A DNA stretch of 64,000 bases from Candidatus Pelagibacter communis (GTDB lineage Bacteria > Pseudomonadota > Alphaproteobacteria > Pelagibacterales > Pelagibacteraceae): the NCBI RefSeq assembly GCF_001180105.1, contig NZ_CVSO01000002.1, positions 62,001-126,000 on the forward strand. The letters run 5' to 3'. The notes below the pieces were generated by a model. It did not search any database and was not told the DNA's origin. It was given only the letters and a program-made list of their open reading frames with translations. A program made the translations under genes and the position numbers. Each line of letters opens with the position of its first letter. Position 1 is the first letter of the stretch. Below, piece after piece: positions 1-8,598 of the stretch.

Positions 1-1115
1 AGCTAAATGTAACAACTTACCAAAACAAAAAGTTGCAGTTTGGAGACGATGGTAATTTAGAGGTGAGCATTAAAATTAATAAGCCAGATTTTTCAAAAAA
101 TATAATTGCAAAAGGTAGTGTTGGTTTAGCAGAATCTTATATGAGAGGGGATTTTGAAACAGATGATTTATCTAAGTTAATTGAATTAAGTGCTAAGAAT
201 ATAAAACTAGTTCACAAATTCTCTGGAATACTGGACTTAACATATTTAAATTATTTAAAAAAATTCATTAATCGAAACACTAAAACAAAAAGTAAAGAAC
301 ATATTTCAAAACATTATGATCTTGGAAATGAATTCTTTTCTTTATGGCTTGACGATTCACTAACTTATTCAAGTGCAATTTTTGAAAATGAGAAATCAAA
401 TTTATACGAAGCACAAATAAATAAATATAAAAAACTTTCAAATCTACTTAAGCCAAAGTCAGGTGACAAACTACTAGAAATTGGATGTGGCTGGGGAGGA
501 TTTGCAGAATATATCGGAAAAAACCACGATGTTAATCTTGATTGTATTACCATATCAAAAAAACAATATGAATTTGCCAAAAAACGTATCCATGATGCTG
601 GCCTTAATGAAAAAATTAATATTCAGATGAAAGATTATAGAGATGTAAAACAAAATTATAATTCTATAGCCTCAATAGAGATGATAGAGGCTGTAGGTAA
701 AGATTATCTAAAAAATTACTTTCAAACAATTAAGAAAAATTTGGTACCTGGCGGCAAAGCTGCAATTCAAGCAATCACAATAGACGATAACTTGTATAAT
801 AGATACAAAAGGAAAGAAGATTTCATTCAAAAATATATTTTCCCTGGAGGCTTTTTGCCATCTAAGAAGTCAATATTAGATTATGTAGAAAAAACTGGAT
901 TAAATTTTGATCAATGCAATTCTTACGGTTTACACTACAGCAATACGCTGAAAATTTGGAGAGACAAGTTTTCAGAAAGATGGGAAGAAATTTCAGATCA
1001 AGGTTTTGACAATACTTTTAAAAGAATGTGGAATTTCTATTTATCTTATTGTGAAGCAGGATTTAAATCAAAAAATATTGATTTAATTCAATTTTCTTTA
1101 ACTAATAAAGCATGA
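1..1115 (+). CDS. Cyclopropane-fatty-acyl-phospholipid synthase family methyltransferase (5' partial)
   Basis: SAM-dependent methyltransferase of the CFA synthase family, which modifies unsaturated acyl chains of membrane phospholipids. The frame is open to the window edge: codons from base 3 read in frame into the TTG at 33, and the residues before it continue the usual N-terminal domain, so the true start is upstream. Visible parts are the N-terminal GLAESYMRGD block, the SKHYDLGNEFF motif and the SAM-binding glycine-rich LLEIGCGWGGF near bases 471-503. The next gene starts inside its stop codon (ATGA), so the two are probably co-transcribed. Which acyl modification it performs (cyclopropane or another methylation) cannot be told from sequence. 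Confidence 0.88.
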   Translation, partial: LNVTTYQNKKLQFGDDGNLEVSIKINKPDFSKNIIAKGSVGLAESYMRGDFETDDLSKLIELSAKNIKLVHKFSGILDLTYLNYLKKFINRNTKTKSKEHISKHYDLGNEFFSLWLDDSLTYSSAIFENEKSNLYEAQINKYKKLSNLLKPKSGDKLLEIGCGWGGFAEYIGKNHDVNLDCITISKKQYEFAKKRIHDAGLNEKINIQMKDYRDVKQNYNSIASIEMIEAVGKDYLKNYFQTIKKNLVPGGKAAIQAITIDDNLYNRYKRKEDFIQKYIFPGGFLPSKKSILDYVEKTGLNFDQCNSYGLHYSNTLKIWRDKFSERWEEISDQGFDNTFKRMWNFYLSYCEAGFKSKNIDLIQFSLTNKA

Positions 1116-1654
1116 TAAAAATGAAAATAGTAAATTCAATTTTGTTGATAATTACTTTAGCTTTAGTTACAAGCTGTTCTAATAATATGAAACCAGAGGA
1201 TTTTAAAAATACAAAACCGAGCCTTTTAATTGAAGAATATTTTGATGGGAAAGTTAAAGCATGGGGAATTTTACAAGACCGAAGCGGCAAAGTTACAAGA
1301 CAATTTAAAGCAGACTTGGTTGGATCCTTTAAAGACAATGTTATAACTTTAGATGAAGATTTTTATTGGACTGATGGTGAAAAACAAAAGAGAACATGGA
1401 AAATAAAAAAAATTGATGACAATAACTATATTGGAACTGCTCCAGATGTAGTTGGAGATGCTACAGGTGTTCAATACGGATCTGCATTTAAATTTAAATA
1501 CGATTTGATGGTGCCTTTTAAAAATAAAAATATCAAAATTTCATTTGATGACTGGATATTTAAACAAGACGAAAAAGTTGCGATTAATCGTGCAAAGCTT
1601 ACTAAATTTGGATTTAAAGTTGGAGAACTTACCGTATTTTTTATGAGAGACTAA
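1112..1654 (+). CDS. DUF3833 family lipoprotein
   Basis: Predicted lipoprotein of 180 residues. A hydrophobic signal (residues 6-20) ends in a lipobox with Cys22 (VTSC), so the mature protein should be lipid-anchored at the cell envelope. The body matches my memory of the DUF3833 family, with EEYFDGKVKAWGI near the start and a repeated FKADLVGSF/DEDFYW pattern. Its biochemical role is unknown, but family members commonly sit next to CFA-synthase-like genes, as here. The start overlaps the upstream stop by ATGA; a second ATG at 1121 would give a slightly shorter signal peptide. It overlaps the convergent SDR gene by 4 bases. Confidence 0.8.
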   Translation: MIKMKIVNSILLIITLALVTSCSNNMKPEDFKNTKPSLLIEEYFDGKVKAWGILQDRSGKVTRQFKADLVGSFKDNVITLDEDFYWTDGEKQKRTWKIKKIDDNNYIGTAPDVVGDATGVQYGSAFKFKYDLMVPFKNKNIKISFDDWIFKQDEKVAINRAKLTKFGFKVGELTVFFMRD

Positions 1655-2409
1655 TCTTTAATTCGCTTCATCCCTTTCTCAAGAATCTTAAAATATAAAC
1701 CATTTGGAATTACTTGTAGAACCTTCATAATTGTTGTGAAAGACTTAGGAAAATGAATTTCAAAACCTTTTCTTTTTGTTAAGCCTTTAAACATTTGTTC
1801 TGCAGCAAACTCAGGAGATTTTATCATTGGCATTGGAAAATCATTTTGATCAGTCATGGGAGTTTTTATAAATCCAGGACTTACAAGAGATACTCTGACA
1901 TTACTTCTTTTGAGGTCAAAATATAAACTTTCAGCAAAACTAGATAAAGCCGATTTAGACGCACAATAAGCTCCCGCTGCAGGAAGACCTCTGTAACCTG
2001 CTACAGAGGACACTATAGATATTTGACCCGCCTTTTTACTTTTATAATATTCATAAACTGCATTTATTGAATTTACTGTTCCAAAAAAATTTACTTCCAT
2101 AATTTTTCTTACTTTTTCAAGATTTAATGTTTTTTCAGATTTTGGATCATGAACCCCTGTACAGAAAACAGAAATATCAACTTCCCCAAGCTTTTCTTTT
2201 ACTTGCGAGAATACATTTTTACATTTTTCGTTGTCGGTAACATCTAGAGGAAAAGCAATAATATTCTCATTAGATTTAGATATTTCATCTAAAAAATTTT
2301 CTCTTCTTGCAGAAATGGCAACTTTCCATCCTTCTTGAGCAAATTTTAGCGCTAAGGATTTTCCTATGCCACTGCTAGCTCCTGTAATCCAAATTGTTTT
2401 ATTATTCAT
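1651..2409 (-). CDS. Short-chain dehydrogenase/reductase (SDR)
   Basis: Classical SDR oxidoreductase of 252 residues using NAD(H) or NADP(H). The cofactor motif TGASSGIG is at residues 9-16, an NNAG-equivalent region lies around residue 90, the catalytic Ser is in SIVSSVAG, and the Tyr/Lys pair is in YCASK near residue 150. An Arg-containing SARRE after the second strand favours NADP(H). The substrate is unknown. Its place beside the CFA-like and DUF3833 genes suggests a lipid or stress-lipid role, which is inference from synteny. Its start codon lies 24 bases or less from the divergent tspO start. Confidence 0.85.
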   Translation of the reverse strand: MNNKTIWITGASSGIGKSLALKFAQEGWKVAISARRENFLDEISKSNENIIAFPLDVTDNEKCKNVFSQVKEKLGEVDISVFCTGVHDPKSEKTLNLEKVRKIMEVNFFGTVNSINAVYEYYKSKKAGQISIVSSVAGYRGLPAAGAYCASKSALSSFAESLYFDLKRSNVRVSLVSPGFIKTPMTDQNDFPMPMIKSPEFAAEQMFKGLTKRKGFEIHFPKSFTTIMKVLQVIPNGLYFKILEKGMKRIKD

Positions 2410-2433
2410 ATTAGATTGATGTATAGTATGATT

Positions 2434-2901
2434 ATGCTTAAAAATAAATTTATATCTTTTCTTCTATTTGCAATAGTTACATATTCAGCGTCTTTTATTG
2501 GTAGTATAGCGACAATTTCTTACAAAGAACCGTGGTACTCAAGTTTAAATAAATCGTTTCTAACTCCACCAGATTGGGTCTTTGCTCCTGTTTGGACTAC
2601 ATTATATTTATTTATGACCATAGCAATATGGGCAGCGTGGCATAAAAATTATAAAAATATAAATCTTGTGTTAATTTATTTTATCCACCTATGCTTTAAT
2701 ACAACTTGGAGTATAGTTTTTTTTGTTTTTCACAATATTCTTTTTGCTCTTATAAATTTATTAGTAATTATTTTTTTCATAATAGTTTTAATTTTAAAAT
2801 ATAAAGATATAAACAAAGTAAGTTATTATTTAATGATTCCTTATTTACTTTGGAGTTGTTATGCATTAATTCTAAATTTTAGTTTGTTAATATTAAATTA
2901 A
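2434..2901 (+). CDS. tspO: TspO/MBR family protein (tryptophan-rich sensory protein)
   Basis: Five-helix membrane protein of the TspO/translocator family, which binds porphyrins and other tetrapyrroles; in Rhodobacter it modulates oxygen- and light-dependent gene expression. The family signature TPPDWVFAPVWTTLY is present, followed by aromatic-rich helices. I chose ATG 2434 (155 residues) because it places the first helix at residue 5, as in known TspO. In-frame alternatives are TTG 2416, ATG 2419 and ATG 2428. It starts almost back to back with the SDR gene and ends one base before the FAD oxidoreductase, so those two + strand genes are probably co-transcribed. Confidence 0.88.
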   Translation: MLKNKFISFLLFAIVTYSASFIGSIATISYKEPWYSSLNKSFLTPPDWVFAPVWTTLYLFMTIAIWAAWHKNYKNINLVLIYFIHLCFNTTWSIVFFVFHNILFALINLLVIIFFIIVLILKYKDINKVSYYLMIPYLLWSCYALILNFSLLILN

Positions 2902-2902
2902 T

Positions 2903-4006
2903 ATGGATGATGTTGTTATAGTTGGTGGTGGAATAATAGGAGCTGCAACAGCTTATTTCTTGTCAAAAGAGGGAAGAAAAGTAAAAGTTATTGAAAGAGA
3001 TCCAACATATAGAACAGCATCTTTCCCTTTATCATTAGGCGGTTTCAGAAGACAATTTTTTCAAACAGAAAATATTCTTTTGGGGAAATTTGCTAGAGAA
3101 TTTATTTTTCAAATACCAGAACTTTTAAAGACAAAAAAAAATCCCAAACCGACTGCTAGTATGGTGCCTAATGGATATTTGCTTATGTTTGGAGCAGAAC
3201 ATGCCGAAGAACAATATAAAGCTCTTGAAAATCATAAAGCATGTGATGCAGGAACAAAAAATATAAAAGGTTCTGATTTAAAAAAATACTTTCCTTACAT
3301 CAATAACGAAGGCATTGAAACAGCAACTTTTACAGATAACAAAAGCGAGGGCTGGATTGATCCATTTATGTTTCATGGAGCACTCAAAAGTAAAGCAATC
3401 GAGCTAGGCGCTGAGTTTATAAAAGGTGAAGTAAAATCTTTATCAGAGATAAAGGCTAAGACTATTGTATCAGCGGCAGGATGTTGGACAAAAGAATTAT
3501 TGGAAGATATTCCAGTTGAGCCACAAAAACACACTGTCTTTAGAGTGAAGTGTCCCAAACATATTCCTGAAATGCCTTTGACTGGAGATTTAACTACTGG
3601 AGTTTATTGGCGACCAGAGGGAAAAGAGTATCTTGCAGGATCTCCCAAATCTGTTTTTGATGCTAAAGACCTAGAACCTGCATGGGATGATTTTGAGGAA
3701 TTAGTTTGGCCAGCTCTTGCACAAAGAGTTCCGATATTTGAAGAATTAAAACTTACAGGTGGTTGGGCCGGATACTATGATTGCAATAGACTAGATAACA
3801 ATGCTGTAGTTGGTAAGCACCCAAAGTTTGAAAATGTTTACCTTGCAACTGGGTTTACAGGAAGAGGGTTAATGCAAGCTCCTGGGATAGGAAGAGCTTT
3901 AACAGAGTTAATTACGACTGGAGCATATCAGTCTATTGATATTTCTAACATGGCAGTCGAAAGAGTTTTAGGAAAAGAGGCAAGACCAGAGCCTTACGTT
4001 CTTTAA
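2903..4006 (+). CDS. FAD-dependent oxidoreductase, DAO family
   Basis: Oxidoreductase of the D-amino-acid oxidase/sarcosine oxidase fold, 367 residues. The FAD Rossmann motif VGGGIIGAATAYFL is at residues 7-20, with an acidic ribose-binding residue in VIERD. The C-terminal GFTGRGLMQAPGIGRAL closes the FAD site as in FOXRED1-like and dimethylglycine/sarcosine-type enzymes. Such enzymes oxidise secondary or tertiary amines or amino acids; the exact substrate is not readable. It follows tspO by one base. It ends 3 bases before the convergent selO gene, leaving no room for a terminator. Confidence 0.85.
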   Translation: MDDVVIVGGGIIGAATAYFLSKEGRKVKVIERDPTYRTASFPLSLGGFRRQFFQTENILLGKFAREFIFQIPELLKTKKNPKPTASMVPNGYLLMFGAEHAEEQYKALENHKACDAGTKNIKGSDLKKYFPYINNEGIETATFTDNKSEGWIDPFMFHGALKSKAIELGAEFIKGEVKSLSEIKAKTIVSAAGCWTKELLEDIPVEPQKHTVFRVKCPKHIPEMPLTGDLTTGVYWRPEGKEYLAGSPKSVFDAKDLEPAWDDFEELVWPALAQRVPIFEELKLTGGWAGYYDCNRLDNNAVVGKHPKFENVYLATGFTGRGLMQAPGIGRALTELITTGAYQSIDISNMAVERVLGKEARPEPYVL

Positions 4007-4009
4007 AAG

Positions 4010-5455
4010 TTAAGTCCCACAAAAAGTTTGATATTTTTTGTCACTTTTAGGTGGTGGAGACTGATATTTTGTTAAAACCTTTTGATTAGTATATGGATTT
4101 TTCAGAGCTTGAAGTAAATCATTGAATGGTGTCAGATCATTATTCTCAGCTGATTTTAAAACATTTTCAACGTTATGATTTCGAGGAATTATTAGAGGAT
4201 TATTTACTTTCATTAATTTTTTGCTATCTTTAGTCAATCTTTTTTGCCACTTCACCTTCCAAATATCAAATTTTTCATTTTGACAATTTTTTTTATCATC
4301 TATTTCTTGGTCCATTAAAAATAAAAAAGTGTTTGTGTAGTCCAGCTCTTGCTTTTTCATAATCTCTAATAATTCAAATATAAGTAAATTATCTTCCTTA
4401 TCATCGCCAATCAGGCCTAACTTATTTTTCATCATATCAAACCATTTTTTTTCATAAATTTTGTCGAATTTATCGATAAGTTCGGTTGCTATTTTTAGAG
4501 CATCATCTTTTTTTGGATTAATCAACGTTAATAAACATTCAGCAAATCTAGCCAAATTCCATTTTGTTATAGCCGGCTGGTTCCCGTAAGCATATCTTCC
4601 CATATGATCAATAGAGCTGAAACAAGTGCCTGGATCATAATTATCCATAAAAGCACATGGACCATAATCTATCGTTTCACCTGAAATTGCCATGTTATCA
4701 GTATTCATTACTCCGTGAATAAATCCTACACGCATCCAATTGACTACTAATTCAATCTGTTTATCAATTAATTTGCTGAGTAAGTCGTAAGCATTATTTT
4801 TTGATTTTGATATCTCAGGATAGTGTCTATTAATTGTGTAATTAACTAAAGTATTGAGCTCATCTAAATTTTCTCTTGTTCTAATAAATTGAAAGGTTCC
4901 AACTCTAATATGACTTGATGCAACTCTTGTTAATACTGCACCCTGCAATGGTTTTTCTCTAATCACATTTTCTCCAGTTTTCACTACGGCCAAACTTCTA
5001 GTTGTTGGTATATTTAATGAGTGCATAGCCTCACTTATAAGGTACTCCCTCAACATTGGACCTAATGCTGCTCTTCCATCTCCGTTTCTTGAAAAAGGTG
5101 TTTGGCCCGATCCCTTGAACTGAACATCAAGTCTTTGATTGTTTTTTGATATGTGTTCGCCTAATAATACCGCCCGACCATCTCCCAACATTGTAAAATG
5201 ACCGAACTGATGACCTGCATATGCTTGGGCTATAGATTTAGTTCCTTTAGGTAGAGAGTTCCCAGAAAATATTTTTGCTAGTTCTTCTTTATCAATATTT
5301 GAAAAATCCAAACCCATTTTATCAGCTAGATCATAATTCAAGATTACTAACTCTGGTTGTTTTACTGGGACAGGGGATATCTCATATATAAAAGATTTTG
5401 GTAAATTTGAATATGAATTATCAAAATTCCATCCAATTTTATTTTTTTCAGACAT
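4010..5455 (-). CDS. selO: Protein adenylyltransferase SelO (YdiU/UPF0061)
   Basis: Pseudokinase-fold enzyme that transfers AMP to Ser/Thr/Tyr of protein targets and is linked to redox homeostasis. Its 481 residues match the usual size of about 480. Diagnostic blocks are AQAYAGHQFGHF, LGDGRAVLLGE and HGVMNTDNM followed by IDYGP, which carry the nucleotide and metal ligands of the family. The protein ends in FCGT, retaining a C-terminal Cys where other SelO proteins have Cys or selenocysteine. It is the last gene of a tight minus-strand run from formate dehydrogenase, 3 bases after the FkbM gene. Confidence 0.93.
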   Translation of the reverse strand: MSEKNKIGWNFDNSYSNLPKSFIYEISPVPVKQPELVILNYDLADKMGLDFSNIDKEELAKIFSGNSLPKGTKSIAQAYAGHQFGHFTMLGDGRAVLLGEHISKNNQRLDVQFKGSGQTPFSRNGDGRAALGPMLREYLISEAMHSLNIPTTRSLAVVKTGENVIREKPLQGAVLTRVASSHIRVGTFQFIRTRENLDELNTLVNYTINRHYPEISKSKNNAYDLLSKLIDKQIELVVNWMRVGFIHGVMNTDNMAISGETIDYGPCAFMDNYDPGTCFSSIDHMGRYAYGNQPAITKWNLARFAECLLTLINPKKDDALKIATELIDKFDKIYEKKWFDMMKNKLGLIGDDKEDNLLIFELLEIMKKQELDYTNTFLFLMDQEIDDKKNCQNEKFDIWKVKWQKRLTKDSKKLMKVNNPLIIPRNHNVENVLKSAENNDLTPFNDLLQALKNPYTNQKVLTKYQSPPPKSDKKYQTFCGT

Positions 5456-5458
5456 GTC

Positions 5459-6154
5459 TCATTTATAATCTATCATAGATTTTAAAACTGTATTATCTTT
5501 TCTAACATACCAATCATCCCAATGACTTAAGTTTTCAAAAACTCTTTTATAGTCATTTTTGGTCATTATTTTGAAAATTTTATCTCTTTTATCTTCTATA
5601 AAATTATGCTCAATGGTAAATATTTCTATGTGCGTCTTTTTAAAGTCAAAATTCTTTAAGATTTCAAATTCACTTCCCTCTGTATCAATCGAAATATAAT
5701 CAATTTGTTTTTTGTCTAAATGTTCATTAATTAAATCATTTAAAGAAATTGTTTCTACTTCATAACTAGTAAAATCTTTTCTTAATTTGCTATTGTTGTC
5801 ATTATCTAAGTAATCATTGAACCCAGACAATTCTGGATTTTTTGGAACTTCATTAAATATTAATTTTTTTCCACTCTCGCTAAAAACTGCTTTTTTTGAC
5901 AAGATACATTTTCTGGTTTTCATTTTTTGAAGCCAAAAATTTGAGGGTTCACAAATTATCCCTGTCCATCCTCTCTTTTCTAGGGCAAAAGAATTGCTTA
6001 AATGTTTTCCATCACAAGCACCGATTTCAATAAAATAACCATCTTTCTTTTGACGTGTAAAATATAAAACAAACAAATCTTGGGAAATTTGTGATTTTGA
6101 CTTCCATCTATTAGAAACAATAAATTCAAGAAAATTGGGATAATTTACCTGCAT
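5459..6154 (-). CDS. FkbM family methyltransferase
   Basis: SAM-dependent methyltransferase of the FkbM (Methyltransf_21) family, 231 residues. The SAM-binding stretch YFIEIGACDGKHLSNS lies near residues 37-52, followed by WTGIICEPS and the later YISIDTEGSEFEIL motif typical of the family. Members O-methylate sugars, polyketides or lipids; the acceptor here is unknown. It lies 6 bases downstream of a small membrane-protein gene and 3 bases upstream of selO, so it is probably translated from the same mRNA. Confidence 0.82.
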   Translation of the reverse strand: MQVNYPNFLEFIVSNRWKSKSQISQDLFVLYFTRQKKDGYFIEIGACDGKHLSNSFALEKRGWTGIICEPSNFWLQKMKTRKCILSKKAVFSESGKKLIFNEVPKNPELSGFNDYLDNDNNSKLRKDFTSYEVETISLNDLINEHLDKKQIDYISIDTEGSEFEILKNFDFKKTHIEIFTIEHNFIEDKRDKIFKIMTKNDYKRVFENLSHWDDWYVRKDNTVLKSMIDYK

Positions 6155-6160
6155 ACCAGT

Positions 6161-6328
6161 CTAAATTTTTTTAATATATAAACCTAAAATTCCATTAAAG
6201 ATAGATACAGCAATAACAATAGTCTGTCCTTCAAAAGAGTAAAAATTAAACGAAGGGTAAAAGCTTATAGCTATACTTAAGAAAAGATAAGTTAAAATAA
6301 ATGGTCTTAAAAATTTCTTTATTCTCAA
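6161..6328 (-). CDS. Small predicted membrane protein (55 aa, TTG start)
   Basis: Unrecognised reading frame that fills the gap between formate dehydrogenase and the FkbM gene. It starts with TTG at 6328, only 3 bases after the formate dehydrogenase stop, and ends with TAG at 6161, 6 bases before the FkbM start. The 55 residues begin with a basic stretch (RIKKFLR) followed by two hydrophobic segments (about residues 9-25 and 36-52) separated by a polar turn, and end IKKI. This is what a two-helix inner-membrane protein looks like. No function can be assigned. The tight fit on both sides and membrane-like composition argue for a real gene over chance; there is no strong ribosome-binding site. 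Confidence 0.5.
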   Translation of the reverse strand: MRIKKFLRPFILTYLFLSIAISFYPSFNFYSFEGQTIVIAVSIFNGILGLYIKKI

Positions 6329-6331
6329 TTT

Positions 6332-7531
6332 TTATTTTTTCTTATATTTTGCGGCCTCCTCAGAACCACTTGTAGCTGAACCTTTACTGTAAGAGTGCGC
6401 ACCCATTCCAGCCAATTGACCATCTTTTACAATAAGATATTGATCTCTAATTGGTTTTTTATCGAAAAAGCATTCTAATATTTCTCTTACACCATCAGCA
6501 TATCTTGCTTGAGCAGAAAGCGATGTTCCAGATGTATGTGGTGTCATTCCGTGATTAGGCATTGATCTCCATACATGGTCGTTTGGAGCAGGTTGTGGGA
6601 ACCATACATCTCCAGCATATCCACTTAGCTGACCAGATTTTAACGCATCTGCTATATCGTTTTTGTTACAAATTTTTCCTCTAGCAGTATTTACTATGTA
6701 AGCACCTTTTTTCATTTTACTAATCATTTTTTTATCGAATAAGTTTTCAGTTTCAGGGTGTAATGGACAGTTAATTGTAACTACGTCACAAACTTTTACC
6801 ATTGACTCAACAGAATCATGAAAAGTTAGATTTAATTCTTTTTCTACACTGTCAGGTAATTTATGTCTGTCAAAGTAGTGTAAGTGTACATCAAAAGGTT
6901 TCATTTTTCTTAAAGCATCAAGACCAATTCTTCCTGCAGCAACTGTTCCAATATGCATTCCTTCAACATCATAACTTCTGTGAACAGCGTCGGCTATATT
7001 CCATCCACCTTCATTAACAATTCTATGTTGATTATGATAATCTCTAACCATTGACACAATCATCATTACAATATGTTCAGCTACAGATCTTGAGTTACAA
7101 AAAGTAACCTCAACAACATCGATCTTATTATCCATTGCTGCTTGCAAGTCTACGTGATCAGATCCTATACCAGCAGTAATTGCCATTTTTAAATTTTTTG
7201 CTTTAGCTATTCTCTCTTTAGTTAAGTAATATGGAAAGAATGGTTGAGAGATTACGATGTCCGCATCAACAATATGTTTATCTGCTTCACATCCATCACC
7301 ATCTTTACTATTAGTAACAATAAATTCATGACCATTGCTCTCTAAAAATTTTCTAAGACCTAATTCTCCTGATACACATCCAAGTAATTGACCAGGTGTA
7401 AAATCTCTTCCTTTAGGAGAAGGTAAAGTCATTCCGTCTGGGTATTTCTCAAGTTTTGGTAAATCACTCAAAGGATAAGATTTTGGCATTCCACCTTTTG
7501 GATCGTCATATAAAACGCATAATATTTTCAT
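6332..7531 (-). CDS. fdh: NAD-dependent formate dehydrogenase
   Basis: Metal-free D-2-hydroxyacid dehydrogenase-family enzyme oxidising formate to CO2 with NAD+. Its 399 residues align almost end to end with the Pseudomonas sp. 101 enzyme. Visible are TAGIGSDHVDL, NSRSVAEH, the Rossmann loop GTVAAGRIGL near residue 200, DRHKLP with the Asp that selects NAD+, NTARGKICN carrying the substrate Arg, and catalytic His332 in TPHTSG. AGGAG at 7538-7542 (minus strand) lies 6 bases before the ATG. It heads a tight run with the small membrane gene, FkbM and selO. In SAR11-type cells it would be the final step of C1 oxidation, yielding NADH. Confidence 0.95.
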   Translation of the reverse strand: MKILCVLYDDPKGGMPKSYPLSDLPKLEKYPDGMTLPSPKGRDFTPGQLLGCVSGELGLRKFLESNGHEFIVTNSKDGDGCEADKHIVDADIVISQPFFPYYLTKERIAKAKNLKMAITAGIGSDHVDLQAAMDNKIDVVEVTFCNSRSVAEHIVMMIVSMVRDYHNQHRIVNEGGWNIADAVHRSYDVEGMHIGTVAAGRIGLDALRKMKPFDVHLHYFDRHKLPDSVEKELNLTFHDSVESMVKVCDVVTINCPLHPETENLFDKKMISKMKKGAYIVNTARGKICNKNDIADALKSGQLSGYAGDVWFPQPAPNDHVWRSMPNHGMTPHTSGTSLSAQARYADGVREILECFFDKKPIRDQYLIVKDGQLAGMGAHSYSKGSATSGSEEAAKYKKK

Positions 7532-7623
7532 TTTTTTCTCCTATTAATTTATAAAAGCAATTATCTTGAATTTATAAGGAAGACTGTAGCACAATAATTA
7601 AGTGTCTAGCAAATAAATAGTGT

Positions 7624-8088
7624 TTATTTTGGATAGTTTTTTTTGAGTATAAATTTGTTTAATACAACCCCAAAAATTATAATAATCACAGAGCCGGTGA
7701 TAACGGGGCTCAACAAGTAATCAAATGAGGCAGAACCTATTATTACAATTATCGGATTACCTCCTGCTGGCGGATGAGTAACGTTTAACAAAATCATAAA
7801 AAAAACCCCAAAACCAACTGCAATGGGAATTAAAATGTACTCTGGTAGAGGAATAAATGTTAAAGCAATTACCCCTACAGTTGCAGTTACTAGATGACCA
7901 AAAAAAATATTTTTAGGATGTGCAAAAGGACTTTCTGGGTAACCATATAACAGCACCATCGTTGAACCAAAAGATGCAACTAGAAATAGCCCGTAATCAG
8001 TTTTATAAGTCAACAAAGTTAATACACCAATCGTGATAGTAGAAAAAATACCAGCTATGGCATTATTGATAATTTTTTTAGTTTCCAT
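7624..8088 (-). CDS. HPP family integral membrane protein
   Basis: Four-helix membrane protein of 154 residues carrying the family signature THPPAGGNPI near residue 105 and the SFGSTMVLLYGYPESPFAHPKN block near residue 40. HPP proteins of plastids and cyanobacteria have been linked to nitrite transport; whether that applies here is not shown by sequence. Its start overlaps the upstream IscU-like gene by 11 bases, so the two are probably translationally coupled. The 92 bases between it and the formate dehydrogenase gene hold that gene's ribosome-binding site and probably its promoter; I see no hairpin terminator. Confidence 0.85.
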   Translation of the reverse strand: METKKIINNAIAGIFSTITIGVLTLLTYKTDYGLFLVASFGSTMVLLYGYPESPFAHPKNIFFGHLVTATVGVIALTFIPLPEYILIPIAVGFGVFFMILLNVTHPPAGGNPIIVIIGSASFDYLLSPVITGSVIIIIFGVVLNKFILKKNYPK

Positions 8089-8479
8089 TTGTTAAACCTT
8101 TTTTTAAAGCATTAAAGGGCAGAAGTATACATTCTTTCCTATTAACATTTTTTGAACTCAGTAATTCCTTATATTTTTTTAGGTTCTCTGATAAGTCACC
8201 TTTATTTTTAAAAAATTCATCGGCACAATCACAAACTTTAATCATTTCTTCAACTTTTTCCCCTTTTGAATTAATTGACAGTAAATTAGCAGAAGCCTGG
8301 CAGTAAACACAATTTTTACCTTGATAAGAAACTCCAGAAATTTTTCCCTTATTTACTCTAAAAAATAACTGGATTTCATCTCCACACAAAGGATTTTTAG
8401 CTTTAGAGTTGTGCGTAAAATCTAACAATTTTTTTTGATATTTTGTATCAGAGGCTAATTTTAAAATTTTTAGATCCAT
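8078..8479 (-). CDS. IscU/SufU-like iron-sulfur cluster scaffold protein
   Basis: NifU N-terminal (U-type) scaffold domain of about 133 residues. The first cluster-binding loop NPLCGDE, a second site NCVYCQASANLL and the third Cys in RKECILLPFNAL correspond to the three scaffold cysteines. The second loop has two cysteines (CVYC) instead of the usual single one, and VCDCADEF supplies extra cysteines. I start it at ATG 8479; the frame stays open to 8530 but the family normally begins near the chosen Met. It is separate from the suf operon, which has its own U-type protein at 58741. A spare or specialised scaffold or Fe-S donor is an inference. Confidence 0.75.
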   Translation of the reverse strand: MDLKILKLASDTKYQKKLLDFTHNSKAKNPLCGDEIQLFFRVNKGKISGVSYQGKNCVYCQASANLLSINSKGEKVEEMIKVCDCADEFFKNKGDLSENLKKYKELLSSKNVNRKECILLPFNALKKGLTNGN

Positions 8480-8598
8480 CTTAAGATTATATGAAATTGG
8501 CCTAAATTTACTAGCTGATAAGTTAACCAACTCAATTCGGACAAAAATTGTCTTAAATTTTTGTTGTTTAAGATTGAGAATAATAATATTAATCTGAA

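Noticed and set aside
2681-2691. TTATCCACC, one base from a DnaA box
   Set aside because: A single copy within the tspO coding region with no clustered boxes or unwinding element; chance match.
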